Shown: positions 1 to 8,955 of the stretch, one piece after another
How the letters are laid out: each line of letters starts with the position of its first letter
Position numbering within the stretch: position 1 is the first letter of the stretch
From: Oerskovia douganii
Lineage (GTDB): Bacteria; Actinomycetota; Actinomycetes; Actinomycetales; Cellulomonadaceae
Length of the DNA stretch: 64,000 nucleotides
Direction: 5' to 3'
Assembly (NCBI RefSeq): GCF_015142735.1
Contig: NZ_JACSPN010000004.1
Location: 169,229-233,228 of the forward strand
The notes under the pieces: generated by a model
Databases searched by the model: none
Seen by the model: the letters and a program-made list of their open reading frames with translations, nothing else
Told to the model about the DNA's origin: nothing
Translations under genes and position numbers: made by a program

Positions 1-347
<347 letters not shown>

Positions 348-1136
348 TCACTCCGGGCGTGTCGGACCGGCGGTCTCGGCGGCCACGATCGCCCGCTCGA
401 CCTCGCGCAGCGCGCCCCGCAGCGCGGACTCGGCGTCCACGCCGTCGGCCTGCGCGCGCCGCACGACGTCGAGCAGCTCGCGCCCGTACGCCCCCTCGTC
501 CGCCGCACCGTCCTGCGCGCCCGACGACGTCGCGCCCCTCCCGTGCGTCGCCCCGCCCGGGGAGAGAGCCGGGACCGCCGCGACCTCCGCCGTCGGGCCG
601 GGACCCGCGACGACGCCGCCCAGCCCCGCACGCTGCGCACGGGACACGACCTTCTGCGCGCGGGCCAGCGCGCCCTGCGCGAGGGGGATCCCCTCGAGGA
701 CCGACTCGCGCTGCTTCTCCTGCTGCTTGATCCGGTCCCACTGCGCGTGCAGCGCGGCGTGCCCGTCGCCCGCGGCGACCGCGGTGTCCGCGAACACGTG
801 CGGGTGGCGGCGGACGAGCTTGGCGACGAGGTCGGCCGCGACGTCGTCCACCGTGAACGGGTCGACCGCGTCCTCGCTCGCGATGCGGGCGTGGAACAGG
901 ACCTGCAGCAGCAGGTCGCCCAGCTCCTCGCGCGTGCCCGCGCGGTCGCCGGTCTCGATGGCCTCGGCGAGCTCGTGCGCCTCCTCGAGGAGGTAGCGCA
1001 CGAGCGACTCGTGCGTCTGCTCGCGGTCCCACGGGCACCCGCCGGGCGAGTAGAGACGGTCCATCACGGCGACGGCCTCGCGCAGGGGGTCGGCCGCGGC
1101 GGCCGTGACGGGCAGGGACGGCTCGGTGGTGCTCAT
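348..1136 (-). CDS. mazG: MazG-family nucleoside triphosphate pyrophosphohydrolase
   Basis: MazG hydrolyses (d)NTPs to NMP and pyrophosphate, cleaning aberrant nucleotides from the pool. The 262-residue protein has the family start region GGCPWDREQTHESL near residue 32 and the metal-binding EExxE...EExxD signature (LLEEAHELAEA, then REELGDLLLQVLFH). The segment HPHVFAD and the QWDRIKQQEK helix follow. The last roughly 90 residues are a low-complexity extension beyond the single MazG domain, so this is a one-domain MazG with an odd tail, not the two-domain E. coli form. It lies between the amylase and eno. The ATG appears leaderless: a TACGAT box sits exactly 6 nt upstream and there is no Shine-Dalgarno. 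Confidence 0.93.
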   Translation of the reverse strand: MSTTEPSLPVTAAAADPLREAVAVMDRLYSPGGCPWDREQTHESLVRYLLEEAHELAEAIETGDRAGTREELGDLLLQVLFHARIASEDAVDPFTVDDVAADLVAKLVRRHPHVFADTAVAAGDGHAALHAQWDRIKQQEKQRESVLEGIPLAQGALARAQKVVSRAQRAGLGGVVAGPGPTAEVAAVPALSPGGATHGRGATSSGAQDGAADEGAYGRELLDVVRRAQADGVDAESALRGALREVERAIVAAETAGPTRPE

Positions 1137-1142
1137 GCGCCC

Positions 1143-1148
1143 ATCGTA
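1143..1148 (-). promoter_or_regulatory. -10 box of a leaderless mazG transcript
   Basis: TACGAT on the complement, separated from the mazG ATG by exactly 6 nt. This is the spacing of actinobacterial leaderless promoters (TANNNT, 6-7 nt, start codon). No ribosome-binding site is present, which supports the call. Inference from sequence pattern only. Confidence 0.5.
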
Positions 1149-1152
1149 GGGA

Positions 1153-1193
1153 GCGCGGACCGGAGGGCCCCGGGAAGGAGCCCTCCGGTGCGC
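1153..1193 (-). terminator. Hairpin terminator after the amylase gene
   Basis: A perfect 10-bp stem (ACCGGAGGGC at 1159-1168 with GCCCTCCGGT at 1180-1189) with an 11-nt loop, extended by GCGC/GCGC (1153-1156 and 1190-1193) across a two-base bulge. It starts 23 bp after the amylase stop and precedes the mazG promoter. There is no U-tract, as is common in actinobacteria. Confidence 0.7.
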
Positions 1194-1215
1194 TGCCCGG
1201 TGAGGGCGGGGGCGG

Positions 1216-3324
1216 CTATTTCCAGGTGTCGTTCAGCGTCACGGCACCGTCGGCCCCCACGGTCGCGGTGCGGTTCGCCCCGCTCTCCCAGACCACGTTG
1301 CCCGCGCCGTCCTTCTTGACGTACTTGTACTCGAACGTCGTGCCGGCCGGCAGGTCGAGCGTGAGCCTCCACACGGGGTAGGTCGCGGCGGAGAGCTGCT
1401 TGGCCGAGGCAGGTGCCCACGCGCCGAGGGCGGGGATGCTGCCCACGACGAACACGTTCTGCCCCAGGACCGTGGTGGCGTTCACGGCGAAGACGGCGTC
1501 GCCCTGCGTGGTGCCGCCGCCGTCACCCCCGCCGCTCCCCGCGCACGGGTCGCCCGAGGTGACGACGCCACCGGATACCTGGGCGTGCTGCCCCGTGAGG
1601 ACGAAGTCCTTGCCGCCGTTGTTGTCCCAGGTGCCCGAGCCGTTGGTGAACGCGGCCGTGACCGTCGCGCCGTTCGCGGGGATCTCGCGCGAGACCCAGC
1701 CCGTGCAGGCCGCGGTCATGTCGACGCCGGGGGCCGTGGTCCATGCGCCCGTACCGACCTTGTAGTGGACCTTGTACGCGTTCCAGCCCTGCGAGGTCGA
1801 GTAGTAGACCGTGGTGGCGGACGTGGTCGGGCAGTCGACCGTGCACGGCGTGCCTCCGGTCCTGCCGACGTGCAGCGCGAGCGCGCCGTACGCCGGGACG
1901 GTCGCGGTGAAGGTCCCCGAGGCGCTCACGGTCCGCGTGACGGAGCAGTCCTTGGCGGCCACGACGTCGCAGTACGTGCCCGCGGGCAGCGAGGTCTGGT
2001 AGGTGCGCGTTACGGCCGAGGCGGTGTTGTTGATCGCCACGTAGCCCTTGTCGCCGCGACCGTAGGCGATGTTGTTGTTGCCGTCGTCCCACCAGTTCGT
2101 GACGGACGTGCCCTCGACCGTGTTGTGGAAGCCGACCATGCCGGCGATCTCCGTCCAGCGCTGCGTGCAGGTCCAGGCGCTGTCGGAGCAGCTCGCGTCG
2201 GGGACGGACGTGCTGGTGGCGCCGGGAGCTCCCGCGTCCTTGTTGTCCCACGTGTAGCCCGTGTAGACCGAGGGCGAGCCGTAGGGCCAGGAGAGCATGA
2301 AGGCGTTGGCAAGCTTGTACTTCGCTCCCCACTTGTAGCTCATGGTCTCGCCGTTGCGCTCGGTGTCGTGGTTGTCCACGAAGACTCCGGCACGGTCCGA
2401 GGTGAGCAGCCCGTTGCCGATCTCGTCGAGGCTCGCGATGCTGCCGTCGAAGCGGCTCTTGAGCGTGCGCGCGTAGTTGAACTCGTGCGAGTCCCCGCTG
2501 CCCAGGTACTCGGAGGGCTGGATGGGCTCGCCCGCGGCCCCGATGACCTCGTGGACCCAGTAGACGTCCGGGTTGCTGAGCCGGGCCTTGATGGCCGCGA
2601 GGTCCGCGGCCGGGATGTGCTTGGCCGCGTCGATGCGGAAGCCCGCGACGCCCAGGCCGATCAGGTCGTTCATGTAGCCCGCGATCTTGCCGCGCACGTG
2701 GTCGGAGCTCGTGCGCAGGTCCTGGAGCGAGACGAGGCGACAGTTCTGGACGTTGTACCGGTCGCCGTAGTTGGTGATGTTGGCGCGGCAGTCGTTGAAG
2801 TCGTTGGCGCCGTACGGGACGCCGGGGAAGCTGTCGACCGAGTAGCCGGTCCCTCCCGTGCCCGTGCCGGACCCGGTGTCCGCGCCGGCCGTGTGGTTGA
2901 CGACAGCGTCCACCACGATGCCGACGCCGGCGGTCTTGCAGGCGCTGACCATGTTCTGGAACTCGGCGCGGTTGCCGAGCTTGGACTCGATCTTGTAGCT
3001 CACGGGCTGGTAGGAGGTCCACCACGCGGTGCCCTGGATGTGCTCCTGGGGCGGCGAGACCTGCACGTAGCCGTAGCCGGCGGGCCCGATCGTGCTGGTG
3101 CACTCGGCCGCGACCGCGTCCCAGGTCCACTGGAACATGGTGAGGACGACGTTCCCACGACCGTTCTCGGACGTGACCACGGGTGAGGGGGTCGGCGCCT
3201 TGGCCGAGGCGGGTACCGCCGCGGCGACGAGGCCGGAGGTGACCACGGCGAGCGCTGTGAGCCCGGCGAGGAGTCGGTGCCGCTGCTTCGTGCGGGCGGG
3301 TCTGGTCGTTCGGCTGAGCATCAT
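1216..3324 (-). CDS. Secreted GH13 alpha-amylase with CBM25 and CBM20
   Basis: Extracellular endo-acting starch hydrolase (alpha-1,4 bonds), 702 residues. Residues 1-41 form a signal peptide: basic start, hydrophobic core, PASA cleavage site. The GH13 barrel follows and resembles Streptomyces alpha-amylases (MFQWTWDAVAAEC). The four conserved regions are visible: DAVVNH (D139), GFRIDAAKH (nucleophile D232), HEVIG (acid/base E259) and VDNHDTER (D320). After the beta-sandwich domain C come a CBM25-like module (about residues 500-595, VYYSTSQGWNAYKVHY), a Gly/Asp-rich linker and a CBM20 starch-binding domain (about 608-702, FVVGSIPALGAW ... WESGANR). The start is the first of two adjacent ATGs, preceded by GGAG. 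It has its own promoter, a likely sugar-regulated operator and a terminator. Confidence 0.95.
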   Translation of the reverse strand: MMLSRTTRPARTKQRHRLLAGLTALAVVTSGLVAAAVPASAKAPTPSPVVTSENGRGNVVLTMFQWTWDAVAAECTSTIGPAGYGYVQVSPPQEHIQGTAWWTSYQPVSYKIESKLGNRAEFQNMVSACKTAGVGIVVDAVVNHTAGADTGSGTGTGGTGYSVDSFPGVPYGANDFNDCRANITNYGDRYNVQNCRLVSLQDLRTSSDHVRGKIAGYMNDLIGLGVAGFRIDAAKHIPAADLAAIKARLSNPDVYWVHEVIGAAGEPIQPSEYLGSGDSHEFNYARTLKSRFDGSIASLDEIGNGLLTSDRAGVFVDNHDTERNGETMSYKWGAKYKLANAFMLSWPYGSPSVYTGYTWDNKDAGAPGATSTSVPDASCSDSAWTCTQRWTEIAGMVGFHNTVEGTSVTNWWDDGNNNIAYGRGDKGYVAINNTASAVTRTYQTSLPAGTYCDVVAAKDCSVTRTVSASGTFTATVPAYGALALHVGRTGGTPCTVDCPTTSATTVYYSTSQGWNAYKVHYKVGTGAWTTAPGVDMTAACTGWVSREIPANGATVTAAFTNGSGTWDNNGGKDFVLTGQHAQVSGGVVTSGDPCAGSGGGDGGGTTQGDAVFAVNATTVLGQNVFVVGSIPALGAWAPASAKQLSAATYPVWRLTLDLPAGTTFEYKYVKKDGAGNVVWESGANRTATVGADGAVTLNDTWK

Positions 3325-3461
3325 TGCTGTCTCCGTCTCGGTGCTGCGCACAGCCCCGCGTCGGTGCGTGGCTGCCCGTCCTCGCACCGGCGTCGGCGCC
3401 GGCGCGTCTACCGCTTCCCCTGGTCCGGTCCGAAACGACCGGAGAACCCGCGCTCTGCCAC

Positions 3462-3492
3462 CTTGCAGACATTTGCCGGTTCTTGCTGAAAG
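3462..3492 (-). promoter_or_regulatory. Putative maltose/starch-type operator of the amylase gene
   Basis: Just downstream of the amylase -10 box lie CTTTCAGCAAG (complement of 3482-3492) and CTGCAAG (complement of 3462-3468), reading on the other strand as CTTGCTGAAAG and CTTGCAG. CTTGCAG-type repeats are known operators for LacI-family maltose regulators in actinobacterial amylase promoters. The position, over the predicted transcription start, fits repression. The regulator is not in this window. Confidence 0.5.
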
Positions 3493-3519
3493 ATTACACA
3501 GGGCGATGCGGCGTGTCAG
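3491..3519 (-). promoter_or_regulatory. Sigma-70-type promoter of the amylase gene
   Basis: On the complement, -35 CTGACA (3514-3519), a 17-bp spacer and -10 TAATCT (3491-3496). This is close to the vegetative consensus with ideal spacing, about 160 bp upstream of the ATG. It is the best-matching promoter in the window. Confidence 0.75.
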
Positions 3520-3593
3520 CCCGTGCGGACACGCAAGAAGGTTGCAGGTCGTCGGAGCGGACGGCTCGGTGCCCTCGGCGCCGGGAACACACC

Positions 3594-4421
3594 TCAGGGC
3601 AGCGTCGGCACCGCCGCGAGCAGCTCGCGCGTGTAGGCGGCCGACGGCCGCGTCAGCACGTCCCGCGTGGGGCCCGCCTCGACGACCTCTCCCCCGCGCA
3701 GCACCACGGTCTCCTCGCACAGCTGCCCGACGATCGCCATGTCGTGGCTGACCAGCACGAGCGTGAGGCCCAGGTCGCGCTGGAGCCCGCGCAGCAGGTC
3801 CATGACCTGCTCGCGCACCGAGACGTCGAGCGCGCTCACGGGTTCGTCGCCCACCAGGACCGACGGCGAGGGCGCGAGGGCCCGCGCGATCGCGATGCGC
3901 TGGCGCTGGCCGCCCGAGAACTGGGCCGGGTACTTGGTCCGGACGTCGGGGTCGAGCCCCACCCAGCCCAGCACCTCGTCGACGCGCGCCGACACGTCTC
4001 CCCCGACCTTGAGCGAGCGCAGCGGCTCGGCCACGATCCGCGCGACGGTCATGCGCGGGTCGAGCGACGTGCGCGGGTCCTGCAGGACCACCTGCACCTC
4101 GCGCCGGTACCGCCGCATGAGCGCACGGTCCCGGCGGTCGAGGGGAGCACCGCGGTAGGAGATGGTGCCGCTCGTCGGGCTGTCGAGCCCGAGCAGCAGC
4201 CGCAGGAGGGTCGACTTCCCGGCCCCCGACTCGCCCACGATCCCCACGCTGCGCCCCGCCCTGACCGTGAGGTCGACGCCCGCGAGCGCCGTCGTCGGGG
4301 GCGTGCGGCGCGAACCGCCGAACTGTCGCCACACGCCGTCGAGCGCGACGAGAGGCACGGCGTCGCCTGCGGGCCCGTCACCGGGGACGGGCCGGTCGCC
4401 CCTCACGTGCTGGTCGCTCAT
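3594..4421 (-). CDS. Oligopeptide-type ABC importer ATPase (DppF/OppF-like)
   Basis: Cytoplasmic ATPase subunit, 275 residues, last gene of a five-gene importer operon. Walker A GESGAGKST, Q-loop VVLQDPRTSLDP, signature FSGGQRQRIAIARAL, Walker B VLVGDEPVSALD and the switch His in LVSHDMAIV are all present. The QDPRTSLDP and DEPVSALDVSV strings are typical of OppF/DppF. The ATG at 4421 overlaps the TGA of the upstream ATPase gene (ATGA), showing translational coupling; a longer upstream frame lacks support. Substrate is set by the binding protein at 7186-8688 and cannot be read from this subunit. Confidence 0.93.
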   Translation of the reverse strand: MSDQHVRGDRPVPGDGPAGDAVPLVALDGVWRQFGGSRRTPPTTALAGVDLTVRAGRSVGIVGESGAGKSTLLRLLLGLDSPTSGTISYRGAPLDRRDRALMRRYRREVQVVLQDPRTSLDPRMTVARIVAEPLRSLKVGGDVSARVDEVLGWVGLDPDVRTKYPAQFSGGQRQRIAIARALAPSPSVLVGDEPVSALDVSVREQVMDLLRGLQRDLGLTLVLVSHDMAIVGQLCEETVVLRGGEVVEAGPTRDVLTRPSAAYTRELLAAVPTLP

Positions 4422-5266
4422 CGGTCCTCCAGGGTGGGCAGGTGGGTCACGGCCCGCGCGGCGGCGAGCAGCGAGCGCGTGTAGGGATCCTCGGGCGCGT
4501 CGAGGGCGCGGGCCACGGTCGTGGTCTCGACGACCTTCCCGTGCCGCATCACGACGAGGTCGCGCGTGACCCGGGCGACCACGGGCAGGTCGTGCGACAC
4601 GAACACCAGGGCCGTCCCGGTGCGCTCGATCAGGTCGTCGAGCAGGTCGAGGATCTCGGCCTGGACGGTCACGTCGAGCGCCGTGGTGGGCTCGTCGGCG
4701 ATCAGCACGTCGGGCTCGCACGCGAGGGCCATGGCGAGGCACGCGCGCTGGCGCTGCCCGCCGGAGAGCTGCCACGGGTAGGACCCGAGGATGCGCTCGG
4801 TGTCGTCGAGGCGCACCAGGCGGCACAGGTCCGCCGCGATCTCGGCGGCCCGCGCACGCGAGACCTTGCGGTGCAGGCGCAGGGGCCCGGAGATCTGCCG
4901 GCCGACCGTCATGAGCGGGTCGAGAGCCGTGAGGGGCTCCTGGAACACCATCGCGACGCGGGCGCCGCGGACCCTGCGCAGGGCCTTCTCGCCCAGGGGC
5001 AGCAGGTCGGTCCCGTCGAGCAGGACCTGCCCGGTCGCGGTCATGCCGTCGGGCAGGAGCCCGAGGATCGCGGCCGCGGTGAGGGACTTGCCCGAGCCGG
5101 ACTCGCCGATCACGCCCAGGCGCTCGCCGGGTGCGACGTGCCAGCTCACGCGGTCGAGCAGCACCCGGCCCGACGACGTCGCCACCGTCAGGTCGCGCAC
5201 CTCGAGCCCGGCGGTGCTCGGCGTGGGAACCGCGGTGCTCGGCGTGAGTGAGGTGGAGGGGGTCAT
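4418..5266 (-). CDS. Oligopeptide-type ABC importer ATPase (DppD/OppD-like)
   Basis: First ATPase of the importer, 282 residues. Walker A GESGSGKSLT, Q-loop VFQEPLTALDPLMTVG, signature LSGGQRQRACLAMAL, Walker B VLIADEPTTALDVTVQAEIL and FVSHDLPVV are intact. The SGSGKSLT form (S then L) and DEPTTALDVTVQ are characteristic of OppD/DppD. It begins with an ATG that overlaps the stop of the permease gene by 4 nt and ends overlapping the second ATPase gene. The two ATPases would form the heterodimeric motor under the permeases. Confidence 0.93.
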   Translation of the reverse strand: MTPSTSLTPSTAVPTPSTAGLEVRDLTVATSSGRVLLDRVSWHVAPGERLGVIGESGSGKSLTAAAILGLLPDGMTATGQVLLDGTDLLPLGEKALRRVRGARVAMVFQEPLTALDPLMTVGRQISGPLRLHRKVSRARAAEIAADLCRLVRLDDTERILGSYPWQLSGGQRQRACLAMALACEPDVLIADEPTTALDVTVQAEILDLLDDLIERTGTALVFVSHDLPVVARVTRDLVVMRHGKVVETTTVARALDAPEDPYTRSLLAAARAVTHLPTLEDR

Positions 5267-6210
5267 CGGTCGCCCCGCAGGCTCGGGTCGGTCCGTTCAC
5301 GGATGCCGTCGCCCAGGAGGTTCAGGCCGAGCACCGTCCACGCGATGAGCAGCCCGGGCAGGATCGCCCCGAGCGGCTGGACCGCGACGGACTTCTGGGC
5401 GGCGCTGAGCAGCCGCCCCCAGGACAGCGCGGTCGGCGAGCCGAGGCCCAGGTAGGACAGCGACGCCTCGGCGAGGATGGCCCCGCCCGCGAGCAGCATG
5501 AGCTGGACGAGCAGGGTGGGGGCGACGTTGGGCAGGACGTGGCGCAGGATCGTCCCCCACCATCCCGTGCCCGACGCCGACGCGGCCGTCACGTAGTCCT
5601 CGCGCAGCACGCGCGCGGCGTTGACCCGCGTGACGCGCGCGATCACCGCCGCCCCCGAGATGCCTATCGCGACGATCGCCGAGGTCAGCGAGGCCCCGCG
5701 GACCGTCACGATCAGCATGGCCAGCAGCAGCGTGGGGAACGCGATCATCAGGTCGATCACGTTGAGCAGCGCGACGTCGGCCCACCGCGTGGTCGCCGCG
5801 GCGACCACACCGATCGTGATGCCCAGGACGCCCGCGATGACGACCGAGGCGAGCGCCACGGTCATCGCGACCGTCGCACCTCCCATGAGCTGGCTCAGCA
5901 GGTCGCGTCCCAGCCGGTCGGTGCCGGCCCAGAACTGCGCGCTGGGCCCCTCGAGCCGACCGCCCGTGCCGGCCGCGCCGGCACCCACGTCGTAGGGCGT
6001 CCAGAAGATCGCGACGACCCCGACGAGCGCGACCAGCCCGACCATGACCAGGCCGGCGACGTACGACGGGCTGACGCTCCGCCGTCGGGCACGCGGGGTC
6101 TCCCCCGCCCTCCCCGCGGGCGACGGCGCGAGCGCGCCCTCCTCGCGGGCCGGGACGACCCGCCCGGAACCCTCGACGGCGGGGATCTCCCCGCCCAGGT
6201 CGATGCTCAT
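5263..6210 (-). CDS. ABC importer permease, DppC/OppC-like
   Basis: Integral membrane subunit, 315 residues. A polar N-terminal tail of about 50 residues precedes the first membrane helix (YVAGLVMVGLVALVGVVAIF), then the typical OppC periplasmic stretch GTDRLGRDLLSQLMGGATVA, which is diagnostic for this family. Further helices and the cytoplasmic EAA loop (VTAASASGTGWWGTILRHVLPN) follow. Start ATG overlaps the stop of the neighbouring permease gene (ATGA). Works with the product of 6207-7175 to form the channel. Confidence 0.92.
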   Translation of the reverse strand: MSIDLGGEIPAVEGSGRVVPAREEGALAPSPAGRAGETPRARRRSVSPSYVAGLVMVGLVALVGVVAIFWTPYDVGAGAAGTGGRLEGPSAQFWAGTDRLGRDLLSQLMGGATVAMTVALASVVIAGVLGITIGVVAAATTRWADVALLNVIDLMIAFPTLLLAMLIVTVRGASLTSAIVAIGISGAAVIARVTRVNAARVLREDYVTAASASGTGWWGTILRHVLPNVAPTLLVQLMLLAGGAILAEASLSYLGLGSPTALSWGRLLSAAQKSVAVQPLGAILPGLLIAWTVLGLNLLGDGIRERTDPSLRGDR

Positions 6211-7175
6211 CGTGCGCCTCCGAGGGCCGAGCCGGCACGCAGCCGGGGGTCGATCCCGCGCTGGGCGAGGTCGACCAGGAAGTTCGTGACGAGGACCAGG
6301 GCCGTCAGCCCCAGGACGAGGGCCTGCACGACCGGCAGGTCACGTCCCGCGACCGACGACACCAGGAGCGTGCCCAGGCCCGGCAGCGCGAAGACGTTCT
6401 CCACGACCACCGCCCCCAGGAGCGAGGTCGCGAGCTCGATGCCGAGGATCGCGACGACCGGGACCGCGCCGTTGCGCAGCCCGTGCCGCGCGAGCGCGTG
6501 CCAGCGGCCGTAGCCGAGCGAACGCGCGGTACGCACGTAGTCCTGGTCCAGGACGTCGAGCGTCGCCGACCGCACGTAGCGCACCATGACCGACGACATC
6601 GCGATCGCCACGGTCGCCACGGGCAGCACGAGCGACCGCACGGCCGCTGCGGGGTCCTCCCAGCCCTGGCGGGGGAACCCGCCCGCCGGCAGGACCCCCG
6701 CCTCGAGCGCGAAGACCCACACCAGGATCACGCCGACCCAGAAGACCGGGACCGCGACACCCAGCTGGGAGACGGCCGAGACCGCGACCCCCACGACGCC
6801 ACGACGCCTGACCGCCGCGACCACCCCGAGGGGCACCGACACGAGCACCGAGACCACGAAGGCCGCGAGGCTCAGGGGCAGCGTGATCGGCAGCTTGCTC
6901 GCGATCAGCTCGCCCACCGGGAGGCGCGAGACGAACGACGTCCCCGCGCTCCCCGAGAACAGCCCCGCGACCCACTGCCCGTACTGCGTCCACAGGGGCT
7001 GGTCGGTGCCGAGGTCGGCACGCAGCTGCTCGAGCTGCTCGCTCGTCGTGCCCACGCCGAGCGACGTGCCCGCGCTGTCGCCCGGCAGGAACCGGAGGAC
7101 GGCGAAGACCACGACGCTCGCAAGGAGCAGCGACAGCAGCAGCGTGCCGACGCGGGTCAGGAGGTAGCGGGACAT
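6207..7175 (-). CDS. ABC importer permease, DppB/OppB-like
   Basis: Integral membrane subunit, 322 residues, starting MSRYLLTRVGTLLLSLLLAS, the usual DppB N-terminal helix. The protein contains the DppB landmark LRADLGTDQPLWTQYGQWV and the EAA-type loop DYVRTARSLGYGRWHALARHGLRNG, and ends with IDPRLR, all typical of this family. The gene follows the lipoprotein gene by 10 bp; the GAAGG overlapping that gene's stop codon can act as ribosome site. It is translationally coupled to the next permease. Confidence 0.93.
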   Translation of the reverse strand: MSRYLLTRVGTLLLSLLLASVVVFAVLRFLPGDSAGTSLGVGTTSEQLEQLRADLGTDQPLWTQYGQWVAGLFSGSAGTSFVSRLPVGELIASKLPITLPLSLAAFVVSVLVSVPLGVVAAVRRRGVVGVAVSAVSQLGVAVPVFWVGVILVWVFALEAGVLPAGGFPRQGWEDPAAAVRSLVLPVATVAIAMSSVMVRYVRSATLDVLDQDYVRTARSLGYGRWHALARHGLRNGAVPVVAILGIELATSLLGAVVVENVFALPGLGTLLVSSVAGRDLPVVQALVLGLTALVLVTNFLVDLAQRGIDPRLRAGSALGGAR

Positions 7176-7185
7176 GGGTGCTCGG

Positions 7186-8688
7186 TCAGCCTTCCCGCAC
7201 GATGTCGGCGACGTAGAAGCTCTCCGTCACCTGGTTCACCGGGAAGCCCGTGATCTCGGCGCGCGCGACCCGGATCTGCGGGTCGAGGTACAGCCAGGCG
7301 CTCGCCGCCTCCTGCCCGATGGTCTCGTTGACCTGGGTCAGCAGGGCCGTCTGCTCGTCGGCCGTGGCCGCCTGGTCGGCGTCCGCGACCCACTGCTGGA
7401 CCTGGGCGTTGTCGTAGCCCCAGTAGAAGTCCGGGTTCGCGTACCAGACGACGTCGCGCGGGTTCACGTGCCCCATGAGCGTGGTCTGGAAGTCGTGGTC
7501 CGTGTAGATCTTCTGGTACCACGTCGCGTCGTCGATCGGGTTGAGCGTGAGCGTGACGCCCACGGCCTGGAGGTCGGCCTGGAGGAGCTGGGCGATGGTC
7601 TCGGACGGGTCGCCCGCGACGTAGTCGACCGCGATGCTCAGGCCGCTCACGCCGGCCTGCGCGAGCAGGTCCTTGGCGGCCTGCGGGTCGTACGCGTGCA
7701 CGTCGGCCTGGTCGACGAACCAGGGGTCGGTCGGGGGGACCATCGAGCCGATGACCTGGCCACGGCCGTCCCACACGGCGTCGAGCACCTTCTCACGGTC
7801 GACCGCCTTGTACAGCGCCTGGCGGACGCGGACGTCGTCGAACGGGGCGACGCGGTCGTTGAAGGCCCAGATCTGCTTGGTCGTCGACGTGCCCTCGGTG
7901 ATGGTGAACGCGTCGTTCCCCTCGAACTGCACGAGCTGGTCCGGGGAGTCCTCGGCGATGACCAGGTCGAGGTCCCCGGTCAGGAGCGCGTTGTTGAGCG
8001 CGGTCGTGTCCTGGAAGAAGCGGAACGTGACGCCCGAGTTCTTCGCGGGGGTGCCCCAGTAGTCGTCGTTGCGCTCGATCGTGAGGTGGTCGCCCTGCGT
8101 CCACTCGACGAACCGGTACGGGCCCGTGCCGTTCTCGCTCGACAGCTCGGTGTCGCCGTCCTGCACGATCGTCACGGACGCGAGGTAGAACGGCAGCGAC
8201 TGGCTGCGGCGCGACAGGTCGAGCTGGACCGTGGCGTCGTCGGGGGCCGTGATCGCGGAGATGACCGACAGGTCGTTCTTGCGCGCGCTCTTGGACTCGG
8301 GCGCGATGGTCTGCGAGATGCTCCAGACGACGTCCTGCGCGCTCAGCGGGGACCCGTCGTGGAACTGCACGCCCGGCTGCAGGTGGAACGTGTAGACGAG
8401 GCCGTCCTCGGACACGTCCCAGTCCTTCGCGAGCGTCGGGATCACCTCGCCGTCGACGTCGACCGAGGTCAGGCCCTCGAAGACGTTGCGGGTCATGGTC
8501 TGCGAGACGCCCGAGCTGCCGCCGACGTTGCGGACCAGGCCCGTGGGCTCGTTGGTCGAGCCGATGACGATCTCGGCGTCGGCGCCCGACGCGGCGCCGC
8601 TGCCCGCGTCGCCGGACCCGCCCGAGCCGCACGCGGCGAGCAGGAGGGTCGTCGCCAGGACCGCGGCGGCTGCCTTGAGGGTTCTCAT
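7186..8688 (-). CDS. Peptide-type substrate-binding lipoprotein (SBP_bac_5)
   Basis: Extracytoplasmic receptor of the importer, 500 residues, the usual size of the DppA/OppA/GsiB family. A 19-residue lipoprotein signal ends in the lipobox LAAC with Cys20 as the lipidated residue. The mature protein carries the family hallmarks LAKDWDVSEDGLVYTFHLQPGV-like hydrophobic run (here TFHLQPGVQFHDGSPL) and DVRVRQALYKAVDREKV. The start is the ATG with GGAAGAA 8 nt upstream; a longer in-frame extension to 8874 would destroy the lipoprotein signal. The substrate is unknown. The cysteine-rich leader frame upstream (8956-9045) suggests a sulfur-containing peptide such as glutathione, which is inference. 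Confidence 0.92.
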   Translation of the reverse strand: MRTLKAAAAVLATTLLLAACGSGGSGDAGSGAASGADAEIVIGSTNEPTGLVRNVGGSSGVSQTMTRNVFEGLTSVDVDGEVIPTLAKDWDVSEDGLVYTFHLQPGVQFHDGSPLSAQDVVWSISQTIAPESKSARKNDLSVISAITAPDDATVQLDLSRRSQSLPFYLASVTIVQDGDTELSSENGTGPYRFVEWTQGDHLTIERNDDYWGTPAKNSGVTFRFFQDTTALNNALLTGDLDLVIAEDSPDQLVQFEGNDAFTITEGTSTTKQIWAFNDRVAPFDDVRVRQALYKAVDREKVLDAVWDGRGQVIGSMVPPTDPWFVDQADVHAYDPQAAKDLLAQAGVSGLSIAVDYVAGDPSETIAQLLQADLQAVGVTLTLNPIDDATWYQKIYTDHDFQTTLMGHVNPRDVVWYANPDFYWGYDNAQVQQWVADADQAATADEQTALLTQVNETIGQEAASAWLYLDPQIRVARAEITGFPVNQVTESFYVADIVREG

Positions 8689-8936
8689 GGGGGTTCTTCC
8701 GTTCCAGAAGGTGCAGCAGGACTGCACGGGGACCACCGCGACGGTGGTGGCCGCCCGGTGGTGGAGGGGTTCGTGGAGCGTCGGCGGCCGACCGCGTGGG
8801 GGGCCACGGGAGGGGTGCCGAGGGGCCGGCGGCGGCGCGGCGGCCGCGCGAGAGCACGACGGCGGGACCGGCACGGGCCAGCGGGAAGGTCAGACCTGTT
8901 CGAGAGGGGGCGTGTCGGGGATCATCCGCGACGGAC

Positions 8937-8952
8937 GCCGCCTGTCAGCGGC
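8937..8952 (-). promoter_or_regulatory. Hairpin directly after the Cys leader frame
   Basis: On the complement GCCGC-TGACAG-GCGGC, a 5-bp stem with a 6-nt loop, beginning 3 nt after the stop codon of the cysteine-rich leader frame. It lies where an attenuator or Rho-access switch would sit, about 250 nt before the lipoprotein gene. Short and GC-rich, so it could be chance. Confidence 0.3.
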
Positions 8953-8955
8953 TGC

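Noticed and set aside
8691-8874. N-terminal extension of the substrate-binding lipoprotein
   Set aside because: Would bury the lipoprotein signal and lipobox; ATG 8688 has a ribosome site.
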